The translations under genes and the position numbers were made by a program. Below are positions 1 through 10,397 of a stretch of DNA of 54,355 nucleotides, piece after piece (the first letter of the stretch is position 1; each line of letters starts with the position of its first letter). The DNA is taken from positions 1 to 54,355 of the forward strand of contig JABJBS010000364.1 in NCBI GenBank assembly GCA_018668695.1, read 5' to 3'. The notes beneath the pieces are model-generated. The model ran no database searches, had not been told where the DNA came from, and was given only the letters and a program-made list of their open reading frames with translations. This DNA is from Deltaproteobacteria bacterium. GTDB lineage: Bacteria > Myxococcota > XYA12-FULL-58-9 > JABJBS01.

Positions 1-28
1 CCAACCGGTGAATTTCAGACTTTTAGCG

Positions 29-652
29 TTAAGCGATAACTGCTCGCATTACAGAATCTGTAAGTTGACGGCCTACTTCCAAGAGGTCATCGCGGCTGCG
101 GTTGGGGTTGGATACCCACAGGCCGATAACGTGATCGATTGAACCAAACATAATAAATTTAAAAATGTTGGTAGAAAAATCTGCTCGAAAGTCCCCACTT
201 TTTTGGCCAGCCTCGAGGACGGTATTCCATTGGTCAAGGTATTCGGCGAGTTGTTCTTTCGCATACTCTTTCATAAATTTTTGACTGCGGCGAAGCTCAA
301 TGGTCACCAAAGCTGCCAGCTCAACGCTATTGAGGGCCAGGCCTAAGTGAAAGTCGATGATTGCCTTAAGTTGAGCTTTTGGCTCACTGATACCAACGAG
401 TGCATCACGAAGCCCTGCATTGATTTCTTCAAGTTTGGATTCAAAGAGAGAGATTAGGAGATCGTCTTTATTTTTAAAGTAAAGGTAAATTGTTCCATCA
501 CCGACGCCTGCAACTTGAGCAATTTCACTGATCTTGGACTCAGCAAATCCTTTACGGGCAAAGACTTCCATCGAAGCCGAGAGTATCCGCTGATATTTCT
601 CTTCGTGGCGTCTTCTACCTTCTGCAGTATCTATATCTTTTGGCCGTGGCAT
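29..652 (-). CDS. TetR/AcrR-family transcriptional regulator
   Basis: 207 residues, the normal TetR length. The N-terminal half carries the family helix-turn-helix: helix motif ISEIAQVAGVGDGTIYLYF at about residues 42-60, followed by KNKDDLL. The C-terminal ligand-binding half resembles the FadR/QacR-type fold in size but gives no ligand. It lies 43 bp downstream of the NAD-glutamate dehydrogenase gene on the same strand, so it may be co-transcribed with it; regulation of that gene is only inference. The start ATG has a weak ribosome-binding site. An acyl-CoA or amphiphile-responsive repressor is typical of the family, but the effector cannot be read from sequence. Confidence 0.9.
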   Translation of the reverse strand: MPRPKDIDTAEGRRRHEEKYQRILSASMEVFARKGFAESKISEIAQVAGVGDGTIYLYFKNKDDLLISLFESKLEEINAGLRDALVGISEPKAQLKAIIDFHLGLALNSVELAALVTIELRRSQKFMKEYAKEQLAEYLDQWNTVLEAGQKSGDFRADFSTNIFKFIMFGSIDHVIGLWVSNPNRSRDDLLEVGRQLTDSVMRAVIA

Positions 653-695
653 CTAGTTCGCTCTATGGTTCATCTTAAAATCTGTCAATCGCCGT

Positions 696-3600
696 TTATG
701 AATGAGTGTAACGTCCAACTCGGTCGGCGGCTATGACCAAAGTACTTAAATCAAGTCGGCCGCGCGTAACCGCAATGAGGTCGTCGCGGATTGCTTCCAG
801 AATACGCTCGGTGCCTCCGGTAGCACCGTGCCCATTGTTGCCCTTGAGTATCTGGCTCGCCAAATTCACGTGATGCATTCTGAGCTGGTCACGAAGTGCG
901 GTACGGGCCGGCTTCTCAAGCTTAGACGTATTGTAACTTTGCTCCGAGTTGCGCACGAGCTTCAAGAGCCCGGTAGAGTTACCCACATGGTAGAATACTT
1001 CAGCGGCTCGGTCGGCATGCTCACCGCTTAAGAGAATGAGCTGGCTTAAGTCTAAAATTTCATCAAGATGTTCAAACTTAGACAGTCCGTTGGCTTCATG
1101 CTCGGGCAGACCGACGCCCATCAAATCGATTGCGGCTGCAGCGCGGGTATCTTCATCTTCTGAAGGAATCAAACTGCCCATATTAGCGAAGACTGCGTTA
1201 AAGGTGGTATTGAATAATTTTTCGTCTTGCACATGACGGCGTAACAACCAGCCCGTTGAGCGCTCAAGCGCCTGTTCGATTTGCAAGCGGATTAAATATT
1301 CGATGGTGCTTTCAAGCTCGAACTCAACATCCTGGATAGCTTGCTTAAGGTCAGTGCTCTTGAGTAGTGTTGCCGCTCTTAAATAGGAATCAATAATGCT
1401 TCGGCAGGAATGACCGGTCTGTGTCATCATCTCAGTGATAAAGGTACAACCAGCATCGCCAAGAACCAGGTTCGTAAACATGGCTTGTGCAATATCGAGC
1501 GCAAGCGGGTGCTGCTTAATGGCGTCCTCGAAGCGAGAGACAAGCTCCTCCGGAAAATAACTAAGCAGGTAGTGCTCCAACCGCTCGATATCAAACTCGG
1601 AGGCGTCTGCTAATCGAGTTCTCATAAAGAGTTTTGAATTGGAGGCAAGAACCGCAAGCTCTGGACGGTAGAGACCATCGCCGCGCTTAATCCGAACCTC
1701 AAGGTCAGCGTTGCTTGGGAGCTGCATGCTTTGCCGAGTAAACCCAAGCTCTTCACTTAAGTGCTCGATTGCACGCTGGAAGCGAGGAAGGTCCCGCTGT
1801 GAGCGGAGTTGATCCAAGCTGATCATACGACTCTGGACCCAGTTGTTGTGTAGAACTGTTTTGTTTACCCCGGGACGAACTTCGTGGAGTAAACGGTCTC
1901 GTTCTTCCTGGGTAATATCCCCTTGCTCAAGTGGAATGCCCATCAGAATCTTGATGTTTACTTCGTGGTCGGAAAGGTCAACGCCACCGGAGTTATCAAC
2001 CGCATCCGTGTTCAGGCGAACACCTTGACTGGCAAGTTGGCAACGGCCTTGAGCTGTGATTCCCAGGTTACCACCTTCGCCGATGACTTTGACGCGAACC
2101 TGACCTGCATTGACGCGAACCGAATCGTTGTTGGGATCGCTGGCCTCTAGATCGGATTCCTTATCCGACTTGATATAGGTACCGATGCCGCCGTTCCATA
2201 ACAGGTCTACGGGAGCACAGAGAAGACGCTGAATCAATGCAGGGCCACTGAGTTCGTCGTCCTCGATACCGAGTATCTTTTTCGCTTCGGGCGGCAAGGT
2301 AATGCTCTTAGCGCCGCGCGGCCATACACCACCACCCTCACTGATGAGTTCACTGGGGTAATCCATCCAGTTGGTTCGTGTTTTCTCAAAGAGATCTTGT
2401 CTTGCAGCGTAGCTTTTCGCGGGGTCAGGGTTGGGATCGATAAATATGTGACGGTGGTCAAAGGCTGCGACGAGCTGCATGCTACTTGAACGAAGCATAC
2501 CGTTGCCAAAGACATCCCCGGTCATATCACCAATGCCGATGACTTTAATGGCGTCCTTTTCTGGATGCATTCCCATTTCGCGAAAGTGTCTTTTCACACA
2601 TTCCCAGGCGCCCTTGGCGGTAACGCCGTCGATTTTGTGGTCGTAGCCATTTGAGCCACCAGACGCGAAAGCATCTCCCAGCCAAAAGTCACTCTCAGTC
2701 CCGATGCCATTGGCGGTATCCGATAAGTGGGCTGTCCCTTTATCCGCGGCAACAACCAGATAGTGATCGTCTTGATCGTAGCGCAGTGTGTTTATCGGCG
2801 CGACAATTTCATCTGCGATGAGGTTATCGGTTACTTGGAGCAGGCCATTGATAAATATTTTGTAACCGGCATCTGCCGCCGCACGCTGCTCAGCCTGCGT
2901 TTCGAATGTTTCGCGAATGATAAATGCACCTTTTGCTCCACGAGGAACAATGACAACGTTCTTCAGGTTCTGGGTGTTCATCAAGCCGAGTACTTCTGTT
3001 CGGTAGTCGAGCCGGCGGTCCGACCATCGAATTCCCCCTCGAGCCACAGGGCCACCACGTAGGTGCAAACCCGCTACTTTGGGGTGGTGTACATAGATTT
3101 CGCGGTAAGGTCGTGGTTCCGGGATTCTCTCAATTTGACTTGGGTCAAACTTCAACACGACCTCAGGTATTTGGTAGGGGTCACGGTTGTAGAAGTTTGT
3201 CCGGAGGGTGGCTTGGATTAAATTATAGAATGTTCGGATAATGCTGTCACTCTTAAGATCTGCAACTCTTGCAATCTGAGCAAGCAAAGTTCTCTCGGCG
3301 CGCTCAATGAGCTGAGTGCGTTTTTCACATACGTTACTGGTATCCAAGCCTTCTATGCTTGGGTCGAACTTGATTCGAAAGTATTCAGTAAGTGAGCGAA
3401 CAACATCGGAATTACTTTCAAGTGCTTCGCGAACTGTTTCACGACCGTAAGGTGAGCCAAGTTGACGACCATAGGAGTGTAGGGCTTGAAGCAATGAAAC
3501 ATAGTTCCACGGCACGTCTGCACGAAGCAGAAGCCGGTTGAACGTGTCGTTGTCAAAGACGCCGAGAATGGATGCGCGAATTGCGGAGGAGAGTCTATTG

Positions 3601-5444
3601 CGGCGACTCATTAAGTCCACTTGCATCTGCTTGGTGCCGCGAATTCGGTAGGTTGAAATGACGGCTTCAGGGCGTCCTGAAACATGGATGGTGGTGGGGT
3701 ATTGATCGATGATGACCAGCCCTAAATTATCGAGTACAGGTAAAATGTCCGAGAGGATAATGCTCTTACTGTGTACCAAGCGAAGCCGAGTAATCCCTCG
3801 GTGCTTGTCGCTCTTTTCTCGGAATATTTCGCATGTGAACCAACTCTCGTCGGTAAGTTCTTCGAGAAGCTCTATATCGGTGACAGCTCGGCTTATTGAT
3901 GTTTCCTCACGGTATCTGCTTGGAAACGCATCACGGTACCTTGAGTAGAGTGGCCGCGCGGTTTCTTCACTCATGCGTGTGAATAGTTCATTTTTAAGGC
4001 GAGAGGTCCAAGGCTGTGCCATCTGCGAGATTTCTTCACGCAGGGCTTCTGAGTCTGCCTCTGAAAGCTTTTTGATACCCGTGATGAAGTAGTGCACGGC
4101 AACGGTGTCTTCATTGCCGGAATAGACACCGTCGTCTACGGAGCGGCCTTCCATTCTTTTGCGCAGTAGGTTGCGTATGTCGGCGCGAAGGTCATCGCTA
4201 AAGAATGAGCGTGGCAATACAATGAAAGCGAACGCAAAATCTTGTTCCTCGACCGTTGAGATATGAACCTGAACTCCTGCGTCTGCATCCGCATCGAGTA
4301 GCTGTTCGACGAGGGCTCGGATATCTTGGAGTGAAAGAGCGAAGAGGTATTCGAGCGGCAGCGAGTTGAATGCTTTGCGAATTGAACGATGGCGATGGGT
4401 CCCTTCTTGAGCATTGAGCTCCTGGAGTAGCTGCCGATTAATTTCGCTTAGCATCGGGATCGAAGTGCGGGGCTCGACCAAAGCCTGAAAGCTAAATAGA
4501 CCTTGGACTAATAAAATACCGGTAGGCTTCAAGTTTTTATCGAAGCACTGAATAAAGATGTGGTCTAGATGACCTGGGCGATACACCCACGACTCGAGTT
4601 TACTTTTTCTTACCCAGAGATAAGGCACTTGATTGTCGCCGGCTAAGATTGTCTCTTCATTTTCAGATAAGGCAATGCCATTGTTGGTTGGGGCCTTGGC
4701 TGTTCCTAAATTCACGGCAGCGCCATCTTTGGAATCAAAAAACTTAGTTCCCAAAATGACAAAGTGCTCGTTTAGGAGCCAATGGATAAACTCCGAGTTG
4801 GTTGAGTGGAGTTCTTGGTTCTCTGAATCTTTTTTACTAAGTGATTCAAAATTGAGAGCGCATTCACTCATGGCGCTTCGCATTTCAGAATAGTCTTGTA
4901 CCGAAACAATGATCGATTTTAAGCGCTGACTAATCTGGGTCTCAATTTCTTCTCGGCGCGCAGTGAGGTTTTCCGATTCTACTTCGAGCCACATCATGGC
5001 CTCTGGAGGGGAGCCTTCGGTTTCAACAGCAGACATACGTCCAGTGGCTTCTCGGCGAACTCTGCAGACAGTGTTAAAAGAGCGTAGTTGGCGGACCGAG
5101 TGAAAAAGTAAGGCTTGCTTGATCACCGAGACAATAAACGGTTGATCCGGTAAGCATGTGATCAGAGTTCCGCGCCGGTCGCTGCCATCATCGATGACCT
5201 GAAGTGAGACTTTAATTTCGTCGGGTTCTCGAAATAGAGATGTGCTTAAAAGCTCTTCGATTGCAGGTATCAGCTCTTTGGGTGGATGCCGGTCGAGATA
5301 GCGACCGTCAAGTGACCGCGATAGATGCCTGGCGAAAATGCGAAAGAGGTCTTCATTTTGTTCAAGCAATGTTGGTTCATGAATATCAATTGCGGCTAAG
5401 AAAGCTTGTACTCTATCGGTGCTGCGTACTGTATTCGACGTCAT
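696..5444 (-). CDS. gdhB: NAD-specific glutamate dehydrogenase, large (180-kDa) type
   Basis: 1582 residues, the size of the large bacterial NAD-GDH class, which deaminates glutamate to 2-oxoglutarate and ammonia and feeds carbon into the TCA cycle. The N-terminal ~700 residues form the long regulatory extension. The catalytic core shows ARGGIRWSDRR near residue 800, then VIVPRGAKGAF with the conserved lysine region, and VIGIGDMTGDVFGNGML in the nucleotide-binding part, with EGGNLG and NSGGVDLSDHEVNIKIL further on. The start ATG is preceded by GGGAGTAGGATCA, a good ribosome-binding site. The TetR gene follows on the same strand. No frameshift is visible. The identification is firm; the symbol follows usage for this class. 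Confidence 0.95.
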   Translation of the reverse strand: MTSNTVRSTDRVQAFLAAIDIHEPTLLEQNEDLFRIFARHLSRSLDGRYLDRHPPKELIPAIEELLSTSLFREPDEIKVSLQVIDDGSDRRGTLITCLPDQPFIVSVIKQALLFHSVRQLRSFNTVCRVRREATGRMSAVETEGSPPEAMMWLEVESENLTARREEIETQISQRLKSIIVSVQDYSEMRSAMSECALNFESLSKKDSENQELHSTNSEFIHWLLNEHFVILGTKFFDSKDGAAVNLGTAKAPTNNGIALSENEETILAGDNQVPYLWVRKSKLESWVYRPGHLDHIFIQCFDKNLKPTGILLVQGLFSFQALVEPRTSIPMLSEINRQLLQELNAQEGTHRHRSIRKAFNSLPLEYLFALSLQDIRALVEQLLDADADAGVQVHISTVEEQDFAFAFIVLPRSFFSDDLRADIRNLLRKRMEGRSVDDGVYSGNEDTVAVHYFITGIKKLSEADSEALREEISQMAQPWTSRLKNELFTRMSEETARPLYSRYRDAFPSRYREETSISRAVTDIELLEELTDESWFTCEIFREKSDKHRGITRLRLVHSKSIILSDILPVLDNLGLVIIDQYPTTIHVSGRPEAVISTYRIRGTKQMQVDLMSRRNRLSSAIRASILGVFDNDTFNRLLLRADVPWNYVSLLQALHSYGRQLGSPYGRETVREALESNSDVVRSLTEYFRIKFDPSIEGLDTSNVCEKRTQLIERAERTLLAQIARVADLKSDSIIRTFYNLIQATLRTNFYNRDPYQIPEVVLKFDPSQIERIPEPRPYREIYVHHPKVAGLHLRGGPVARGGIRWSDRRLDYRTEVLGLMNTQNLKNVVIVPRGAKGAFIIRETFETQAEQRAAADAGYKIFINGLLQVTDNLIADEIVAPINTLRYDQDDHYLVVAADKGTAHLSDTANGIGTESDFWLGDAFASGGSNGYDHKIDGVTAKGAWECVKRHFREMGMHPEKDAIKVIGIGDMTGDVFGNGMLRSSSMQLVAAFDHRHIFIDPNPDPAKSYAARQDLFEKTRTNWMDYPSELISEGGGVWPRGAKSITLPPEAKKILGIEDDELSGPALIQRLLCAPVDLLWNGGIGTYIKSDKESDLEASDPNNDSVRVNAGQVRVKVIGEGGNLGITAQGRCQLASQGVRLNTDAVDNSGGVDLSDHEVNIKILMGIPLEQGDITQEERDRLLHEVRPGVNKTVLHNNWVQSRMISLDQLRSQRDLPRFQRAIEHLSEELGFTRQSMQLPSNADLEVRIKRGDGLYRPELAVLASNSKLFMRTRLADASEFDIERLEHYLLSYFPEELVSRFEDAIKQHPLALDIAQAMFTNLVLGDAGCTFITEMMTQTGHSCRSIIDSYLRAATLLKSTDLKQAIQDVEFELESTIEYLIRLQIEQALERSTGWLLRRHVQDEKLFNTTFNAVFANMGSLIPSEDEDTRAAAAIDLMGVGLPEHEANGLSKFEHLDEILDLSQLILLSGEHADRAAEVFYHVGNSTGLLKLVRNSEQSYNTSKLEKPARTALRDQLRMHHVNLASQILKGNNGHGATGGTERILEAIRDDLIAVTRGRLDLSTLVIAADRVGRYTHS

Positions 5445-5534
5445 TGATCCTACTCCCTTAGACCCACATTGAGGTCTCTCGTAAGCATTGTTGCGGCTTT
5501 CTACTTTTCTGTCGAGTGAATAGCCAGCATGGAA

Positions 5535-7082
5535 CTACTCTTGTTGTGATTTGAGTTTGATGCATTGCGGCGTCAATCCTAATTCATTTATGACGCGGGG
5601 TATCAGACCAGGCCACGCGGGTGTTTCTTCGACGATTAAAAAGTCCAAACTAGACGGGTCGGTTAACTCAGAAAGAAACGGTTTGATAAGATCAAAGAGT
5701 GTTTCAGTGTGCATAATGGCAACCTCTGAGAGTTCGCTTTGCGTTAAGCAAAGATCTACATCTGCCGATTTTACATTTAAGTCAGAATCGCCATCAAGAG
5801 ACTCGAGCTCTTCGCGAATAAACTCGAGGAGCATGGGGTCTTCGTTGCTATCGATGCAGTGCTCTTCACGAAGGAGAGTTTCAATAGCCGGCATCAGGGC
5901 ATCGATGATTTGAACTCTTCCGAGAAGTTCAAGAGTTTGGGACTGGGAGGAACCGTCGGCACGAACCCAACCTAAGCGAGACTCAAGAATGCCTAAGTGA
6001 AGGACCATTATCTGGTCCGGGTGATCCAGTTCGGCGCGGTAGTATTCGAGCTCTGACGTAAACCGGAGATTTTCAAGCCGTGACTCAGTGAGGACGGATT
6101 TAAGTCCAGCTTTTGCCTGGTCCAGATACCCCATTGGGCAGAGAATCTCTATCCCAAGTTCCGGTGGCCGGTGGGCGAGGTGTGCTGCAACTTCCTCAAA
6201 GAATGCGCGGGTAAGGGCGAGAGGGTCATCTCCCAGGCTGAGCAGCTCACTGAATTGCCCAAGCGCATGTAAGCGGCGCATCAGGGCTTCGGGCTCTTGG
6301 CTCATCGCTAAGCTTAGTGGCAATCGCGTCCCTTGTGGATCCGGATGAACGCCGCTGCTGTCTTGTTTAATTCGGGGCGTGAACGAGATATTTTCGGTGG
6401 TGCCTTCTTGGCTGATGCTTAATAGAGCAGCGTGCGAGTACCGTAGATCAGCTATGAGGGTGGCAGCCTCGATTGGGACCTCTTGCTCTACGGGTTCCGG
6501 CTCTGGCTCCGGCTCCGGCTCTGGTTCCGGCTCTGGTTCCGGCTCTGGTTCCGGCTCTGGTTCTGGTTCTGGTTCTGGTTCCGGTTCCGGTTCCGGTTCC
6601 GGTTCTGGTTCTGGCTCCGGTTCTGTCTCCTCGACTTTTGTGAAGCTTAGGGAGTCGTAGAGTGCATCTACTGCAAACTGTTCCTCGGCCGCTAGATTCA
6701 GCGCACCGTCTAAAAGAAGAGCTTGGCGAGGCACCATGCCACGTGCCATCTGGTCGCTTTGAATGGCTTCTTGAATCCAGATTTGTGCATCTGGGCTTAA
6801 TGCTAAAAACTCGATACCCATGCCAAAGGTTGCCCGGTTACCGGGTATCACTGCAAGAGGCTTTACCCAGCGAACAACGGCTTCACCTGAGAATGGCCTT
6901 TCTGCGTTTTCAACTTTTAAGCAGTATTCAAGCCGAGTGCCTTCGGCGGCGGGTTCGCGGGTGTGAATGTACATTCCGGTATCGGACAGATTGCGGCAGA
7001 CGCAAATCAGTCTAAAGCCCCGGTCGGGGTAGTACAGTTCAACGTTGAGCTCAATATTGAGCCGATAGGGAACCACTGACAT
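5535..7082 (-). CDS. PilZ-domain protein with long Glu-Pro repeat
   Basis: 515 residues. I chose the ATG at 7082 rather than the upstream one at 7106 because GGAG sits 5 nt before it. Residues ~1-110 are a PilZ-like domain of the myxobacterial style (NLSDTGMYI box, GMGIEFL strand); a clear RxxxR c-di-GMP motif is not visible, so nucleotide binding is uncertain. Residues ~160-205 contain 22 consecutive Glu-Pro dipeptides, probably a stiff extended spacer. The C-terminal ~300 residues look like a soluble domain rich in Leu and Glu with no family I recognise. There is no signal peptide, so it is probably cytoplasmic. It lies between alaS and the glutamate dehydrogenase gene, all on one strand. 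Confidence 0.8.
   Translation of the reverse strand: MSVVPYRLNIELNVELYYPDRGFRLICVCRNLSDTGMYIHTREPAAEGTRLEYCLKVENAERPFSGEAVVRWVKPLAVIPGNRATFGMGIEFLALSPDAQIWIQEAIQSDQMARGMVPRQALLLDGALNLAAEEQFAVDALYDSLSFTKVEETEPEPEPEPEPEPEPEPEPEPEPEPEPEPEPEPEPEPEPEPEPEPVEQEVPIEAATLIADLRYSHAALLSISQEGTTENISFTPRIKQDSSGVHPDPQGTRLPLSLAMSQEPEALMRRLHALGQFSELLSLGDDPLALTRAFFEEVAAHLAHRPPELGIEILCPMGYLDQAKAGLKSVLTESRLENLRFTSELEYYRAELDHPDQIMVLHLGILESRLGWVRADGSSQSQTLELLGRVQIIDALMPAIETLLREEHCIDSNEDPMLLEFIREELESLDGDSDLNVKSADVDLCLTQSELSEVAIMHTETLFDLIKPFLSELTDPSSLDFLIVEETPAWPGLIPRVINELGLTPQCIKLKSQQE
6493..6624 (-). repeat. 22-copy hexanucleotide repeat coding (Glu-Pro)22
   Basis: Twenty-two head-to-tail 6-bp units (GGTTCC, GGCTCT, GGCTCC or GGTTCT on the plus strand) with no interruption, read on the minus strand as Glu-Pro. 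Runs of identical unit types (for example four GGTTCC in a row, three GGTTCT in a row) suggest expansion by slippage. Because the unit is 6 bp, changes in copy number keep the frame. Confidence 0.97.
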
Positions 7083-7151
7083 GGGCACTCCGATTGGCCC
7101 AATCATACAATGATCTGAAGGGTAAACGCTCGGATCTTGCCGAATTTTAGG

Positions 7152-7170
7152 TCCTAGGATGAGCCTAGGA
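7152..7170 (-). terminator. Inverted repeat after alaS, weak terminator-like
   Basis: TCCTAGG at 7152-7158 pairs with CCTAGGA at 7164-7170 around a 5-nt loop. It sits between the alaS stop and the start of the PilZ gene. There is no good T-run on the minus strand, so it may be an mRNA-processing or pausing hairpin rather than a true intrinsic terminator. Confidence 0.35.
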
Positions 7171-7175
7171 AGATT

Positions 7176-10136
7176 TTAACTGTTGAGTTTTGTCTTTAGA
7201 GCATTGAAGAGCTCTGGAAACCCTTGAGCGTTGGCACCGCCGCCTTGAGCAAGTTCGGGTTTGCCGCCGCCTTTACCGTCGATAAGAGGGGCCAATTCTC
7301 GCATCAAATCTCCCGCTTTAAAACGGCTGGTAAGGTCTTTGGTGACTGAAATGAGTAGGCTAGCTCGCCCCTTATCTTCAGCACCGAGGCAAAGAATACC
7401 TGAACCCATTTTAGGGCGAAGCTGGTCGGCAAGTTCACGAAGGCCTTTTCCGCTTACGCCGTCTACCGTGGTAGCCAAAACTTTGATGCCGCCAAGTTCT
7501 TCGGCTTGGTCGAGCATATCACCGGCTTGAGCACCCATTTGGGCTTGGCGCAGTTTCTGGAGCTCTTTGTCGTTTGCCTTATTGGCTTCCTGAATAGCTT
7601 TGAGCGTCTTAAGAATATTGCCGCTGTCGATGGTGGCGGTATGAGCCTCATCGAATCCACGTCCATTCACGCTTGCCAATAGAGCTTGCCATAAGTCTCG
7701 GCCAGCTTGTGCGGCTTGATAGCCAAAGTCTTGTTCCAACACGGGGGCGCGGGTCGAACTTTGGACACTCGCTGATTCCCCGCCAAGTTCTTGAATCTGA
7801 GCTTTGGATTGTGCGTGGGTGGTGAGTGTTTTGTTCAAAGCCAGTAGCGCTGGCTCATCATCCTTGGTGAGTTCACCTTGAAATGTACCGTTGAGCATAG
7901 CCGCGGCGGACTCAAGATTTGCGTAAGTTTGCTGTGTGCGCTTGCGAGCGGCTTGGCCTACTTCGGCTTCGATACGGCGAACACCACTTGCGATGGCTTC
8001 TTCTCTAGCAACCAAAACTAAATCCAAATCCTTGGTGTTTTTAGCGTGGGTACCGCCGCAGAATTCTACAGACTCTCCCATGCTTACGACGCGAACAACG
8101 TCGCCATATTTTTCACCAAAGAGTGCGATGGCACCTTTTTCACGAGCTTCATCGTAAGGAAGAACTTCTGTGACAACTTCCGCACCTTCAAGAACACGCT
8201 TGTTGGCATCGTTTTCAATCGAACGAATGTTTTCGTCAGTGAGTGATTCAAAGTGCGAGTAATCAAAACGTAGCCGCTGTGCTTGAACGTATGAACCAGC
8301 CTGATTCACATGATCTCCGAGCACTTCACGCAAAGATGAATGTAATAAGTGCGTGGCGGAGTGATGCGCCCGAATTTCTTTACGGTGCGTGGGTTGATAA
8401 CCCGCCCAGACCGATTCACCTGCCTGAATACTTCCTTTAACGATTCGGCCACGACAAACTGTGAGCTTATCGACTGGCTTCTGGCACGTATCGATTTCAA
8501 CCAATGCGCCGCCTTCGGTAACAACAACGCCGCGGTCACCTACTTGGCCACCGGACTCACCATAAAAGGGTGTCGGGTTGAGGATCACTTCAACCTTGCC
8601 GGCTTCGGCTTGCTCAACGGAGTTTCCGTCAACGAGGAGTGCGCTGATTTTCGTAGAGACTTCGAGGAATTTCTGACCATCGTCTTCACGCAGCCGCCAT
8701 TGACCTTCACGAGATTCGGCAGGAACGTCTTCATGCTCGTAACCAATAAACTCAATTTCGCCAATCTTCTGTGAGAGTTCCTTGTAAACCGTGTCTACAG
8801 CTTGGTCTCCAATAGCACTGCCTTGGCTGAGTTCTTTCTGAGCTTTCATCGCTGCATCAAAGCCCGCCTGATCAACTTCCAACTCGTTTTCCGAAGCAAT
8901 CAGTTCGGTGAGGTCTTTGGGGAAGCCGTAGGTGTCGTAGAGTTTAAAGACGGTTTCACCAGCAAGGATTTTCTTGCCCTTGAGACCCGTGATTTCTTTG
9001 GAGAGAATTTTTAGTCCCGAATCTAACGTACGTCTAAATGTCGTTTCTTCAAGTTCTGCGACCTTCTCAATCAAGGATGCTGCTTCTTTGAGCTCGGGAT
9101 ATGCACCGCCCATTTCATTAACAACTTCAGAGCAGACTTTATGAAAGAATAGATCCTTGAACCCAAGTCGGTGACCGTGGCGAATCGCACGTCGCATAAT
9201 ACGACGCATTACATATCCTCGGCCCGCGTTCAGTGGCTGGATGCCGTCGGCTACCAAAAAGGCGGCTGCTCGTGCATGGTCGGCGATAACGCGCATGGAG
9301 ACATCGTCTTCTTTGTCGGAGCGAGTATAGTCTTTGCCAACCAACGAGCTTGTGAGGTTGATAAGCGGCATGAACGTATCGTTATGATAGTTCGAGTTTT
9401 CGTTTTGCATGAGCGTCGCGAGACGCTCCAAACCCATACCGGTATCGACAGATGGCTTCGGCAGATTGATAAGCTCGCCGCCAGGCTTGCGTTCGAATTG
9501 CATGAAAACGTTGTTCCATATTTCAACGATGCGACCGTTTTCAAAATCTTCTAGCGTGGGGTTAGAACCATCGCCGGTGTCGTAATGGATTTCGGTACAC
9601 GGGCCACAAGGTCCAGTGTCTCCCATGGCCCAGAAGTTATCTTTCATTCCCATATCGAGAATACGTTCTTCTGGAAGGCCAGAGATTTTCTTCCACAAAG
9701 CGCGAGCTTCATTATCGGCTTCTAGACCTTCGCCCCCTCCGAAAACAGTAACCCAGAGTTTGGAGGCGTCGATGTTGAGTTCTTTGGTCAAAAACTGCCA
9801 AGCGAGGGTGATGGCTTCTTCCTTGAAGTAGTCACCGAATGAGAAGTTACCAAGCATCTCAAAGAGTGTGTGGTGCCGCGCGGTTCGACCAACTTCTTCT
9901 AAGTCGTTGTGTTTACCGCTAACACGCATACATTTTTGTGCGGATGTGGCGCGCTTGTAGTCGCGTGTTTCTGCCCCAACGAAGAGATCCTTAAATTGAA
10001 CCATGCCGGCATTGACGAACATGAGCGTCGGGTCATTGGCGGGAATAAGCGGCGCGGACTTAACCACTGTGTGCCCATTTTCACCATAGAAATCGAGGAA
10101 GTGTGAACGTAATTCAGATGTTTTAATACCGGTCAT
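7176..10136 (-). CDS. alaS: Alanyl-tRNA synthetase
   Basis: 986 residues from the ATG at 10136 (MTGIKTSELRSHFLDFY); an upstream ATG at 10157 adds seven atypical residues. It charges tRNA-Ala. Class II synthetase motifs are visible: MRVSGKHNDLEEVGRT, the FWAMGDTGPCGPCTEIHYD signature and GMGLERLATLMQ. The editing domain shows HHSATHLLH and FCGGTHAKNT (zinc ligands), and the C-terminal DHHA1-like part has LCLGAEDKGRASLL. The protein is about 100 residues longer than the common ~876-residue form. The extra length lies between the editing domain and the C-terminal domain (EVGQAARKR to about KLRQAQMG) and looks partly coiled-coil. The 60-residue gene upstream may share its transcript. Confidence 0.97.
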   Translation of the reverse strand: MTGIKTSELRSHFLDFYGENGHTVVKSAPLIPANDPTLMFVNAGMVQFKDLFVGAETRDYKRATSAQKCMRVSGKHNDLEEVGRTARHHTLFEMLGNFSFGDYFKEEAITLAWQFLTKELNIDASKLWVTVFGGGEGLEADNEARALWKKISGLPEERILDMGMKDNFWAMGDTGPCGPCTEIHYDTGDGSNPTLEDFENGRIVEIWNNVFMQFERKPGGELINLPKPSVDTGMGLERLATLMQNENSNYHNDTFMPLINLTSSLVGKDYTRSDKEDDVSMRVIADHARAAAFLVADGIQPLNAGRGYVMRRIMRRAIRHGHRLGFKDLFFHKVCSEVVNEMGGAYPELKEAASLIEKVAELEETTFRRTLDSGLKILSKEITGLKGKKILAGETVFKLYDTYGFPKDLTELIASENELEVDQAGFDAAMKAQKELSQGSAIGDQAVDTVYKELSQKIGEIEFIGYEHEDVPAESREGQWRLREDDGQKFLEVSTKISALLVDGNSVEQAEAGKVEVILNPTPFYGESGGQVGDRGVVVTEGGALVEIDTCQKPVDKLTVCRGRIVKGSIQAGESVWAGYQPTHRKEIRAHHSATHLLHSSLREVLGDHVNQAGSYVQAQRLRFDYSHFESLTDENIRSIENDANKRVLEGAEVVTEVLPYDEAREKGAIALFGEKYGDVVRVVSMGESVEFCGGTHAKNTKDLDLVLVAREEAIASGVRRIEAEVGQAARKRTQQTYANLESAAAMLNGTFQGELTKDDEPALLALNKTLTTHAQSKAQIQELGGESASVQSSTRAPVLEQDFGYQAAQAGRDLWQALLASVNGRGFDEAHTATIDSGNILKTLKAIQEANKANDKELQKLRQAQMGAQAGDMLDQAEELGGIKVLATTVDGVSGKGLRELADQLRPKMGSGILCLGAEDKGRASLLISVTKDLTSRFKAGDLMRELAPLIDGKGGGKPELAQGGGANAQGFPELFNALKTKLNS

Positions 10137-10214
10137 GCGCGGTAGGTAGCACAGCACTTTGAGTCCGGCAACAGCATGGAAATCGAAGAGGAAAGGAATG
10201 AAGCGAAGAGGGCG

Positions 10215-10397
10215 CTACTGGTCCAATTTGTCCTTGGGGATATTGTAGTGATGGCCTTCATCATCCTTGATCAGAAAATGATTTTCCCATTCTTCGAGTA
10301 CTTCGACTTCATCGCCCTCTGAGAAATTGGTCTCTTCAATATCGCCATCGGTGGTCGTCATGAATTTGAGCACGATATCTTCTTTGATGTTGGCCAT
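10215..10397 (-). CDS. Small acidic conserved-looking protein, SH3-like
   Basis: 60 residues, strongly acidic, with a beta-rich pattern: VLKFMTTTDGDIEE, then EGDEVEVLEEWENHFLIKDD and HHYNIPKDKLDQ. The spacing resembles a small SH3-like barrel, but I cannot name a family. It is real by its ribosome-binding site: AGGAG followed by 7 nt and ATG. It begins the minus-strand run that continues into alaS 78 bp downstream and is divergent from the phasin-like gene. Function unknown. Confidence 0.75.
   Translation of the reverse strand: MANIKEDIVLKFMTTTDGDIEETNFSEGDEVEVLEEWENHFLIKDDEGHHYNIPKDKLDQ

Noticed and set aside
6379-6660. Plus-strand Ser-Gly repeat protein
   Set aside because: It is the antisense reading of the Glu-Pro repeat in the PilZ gene.
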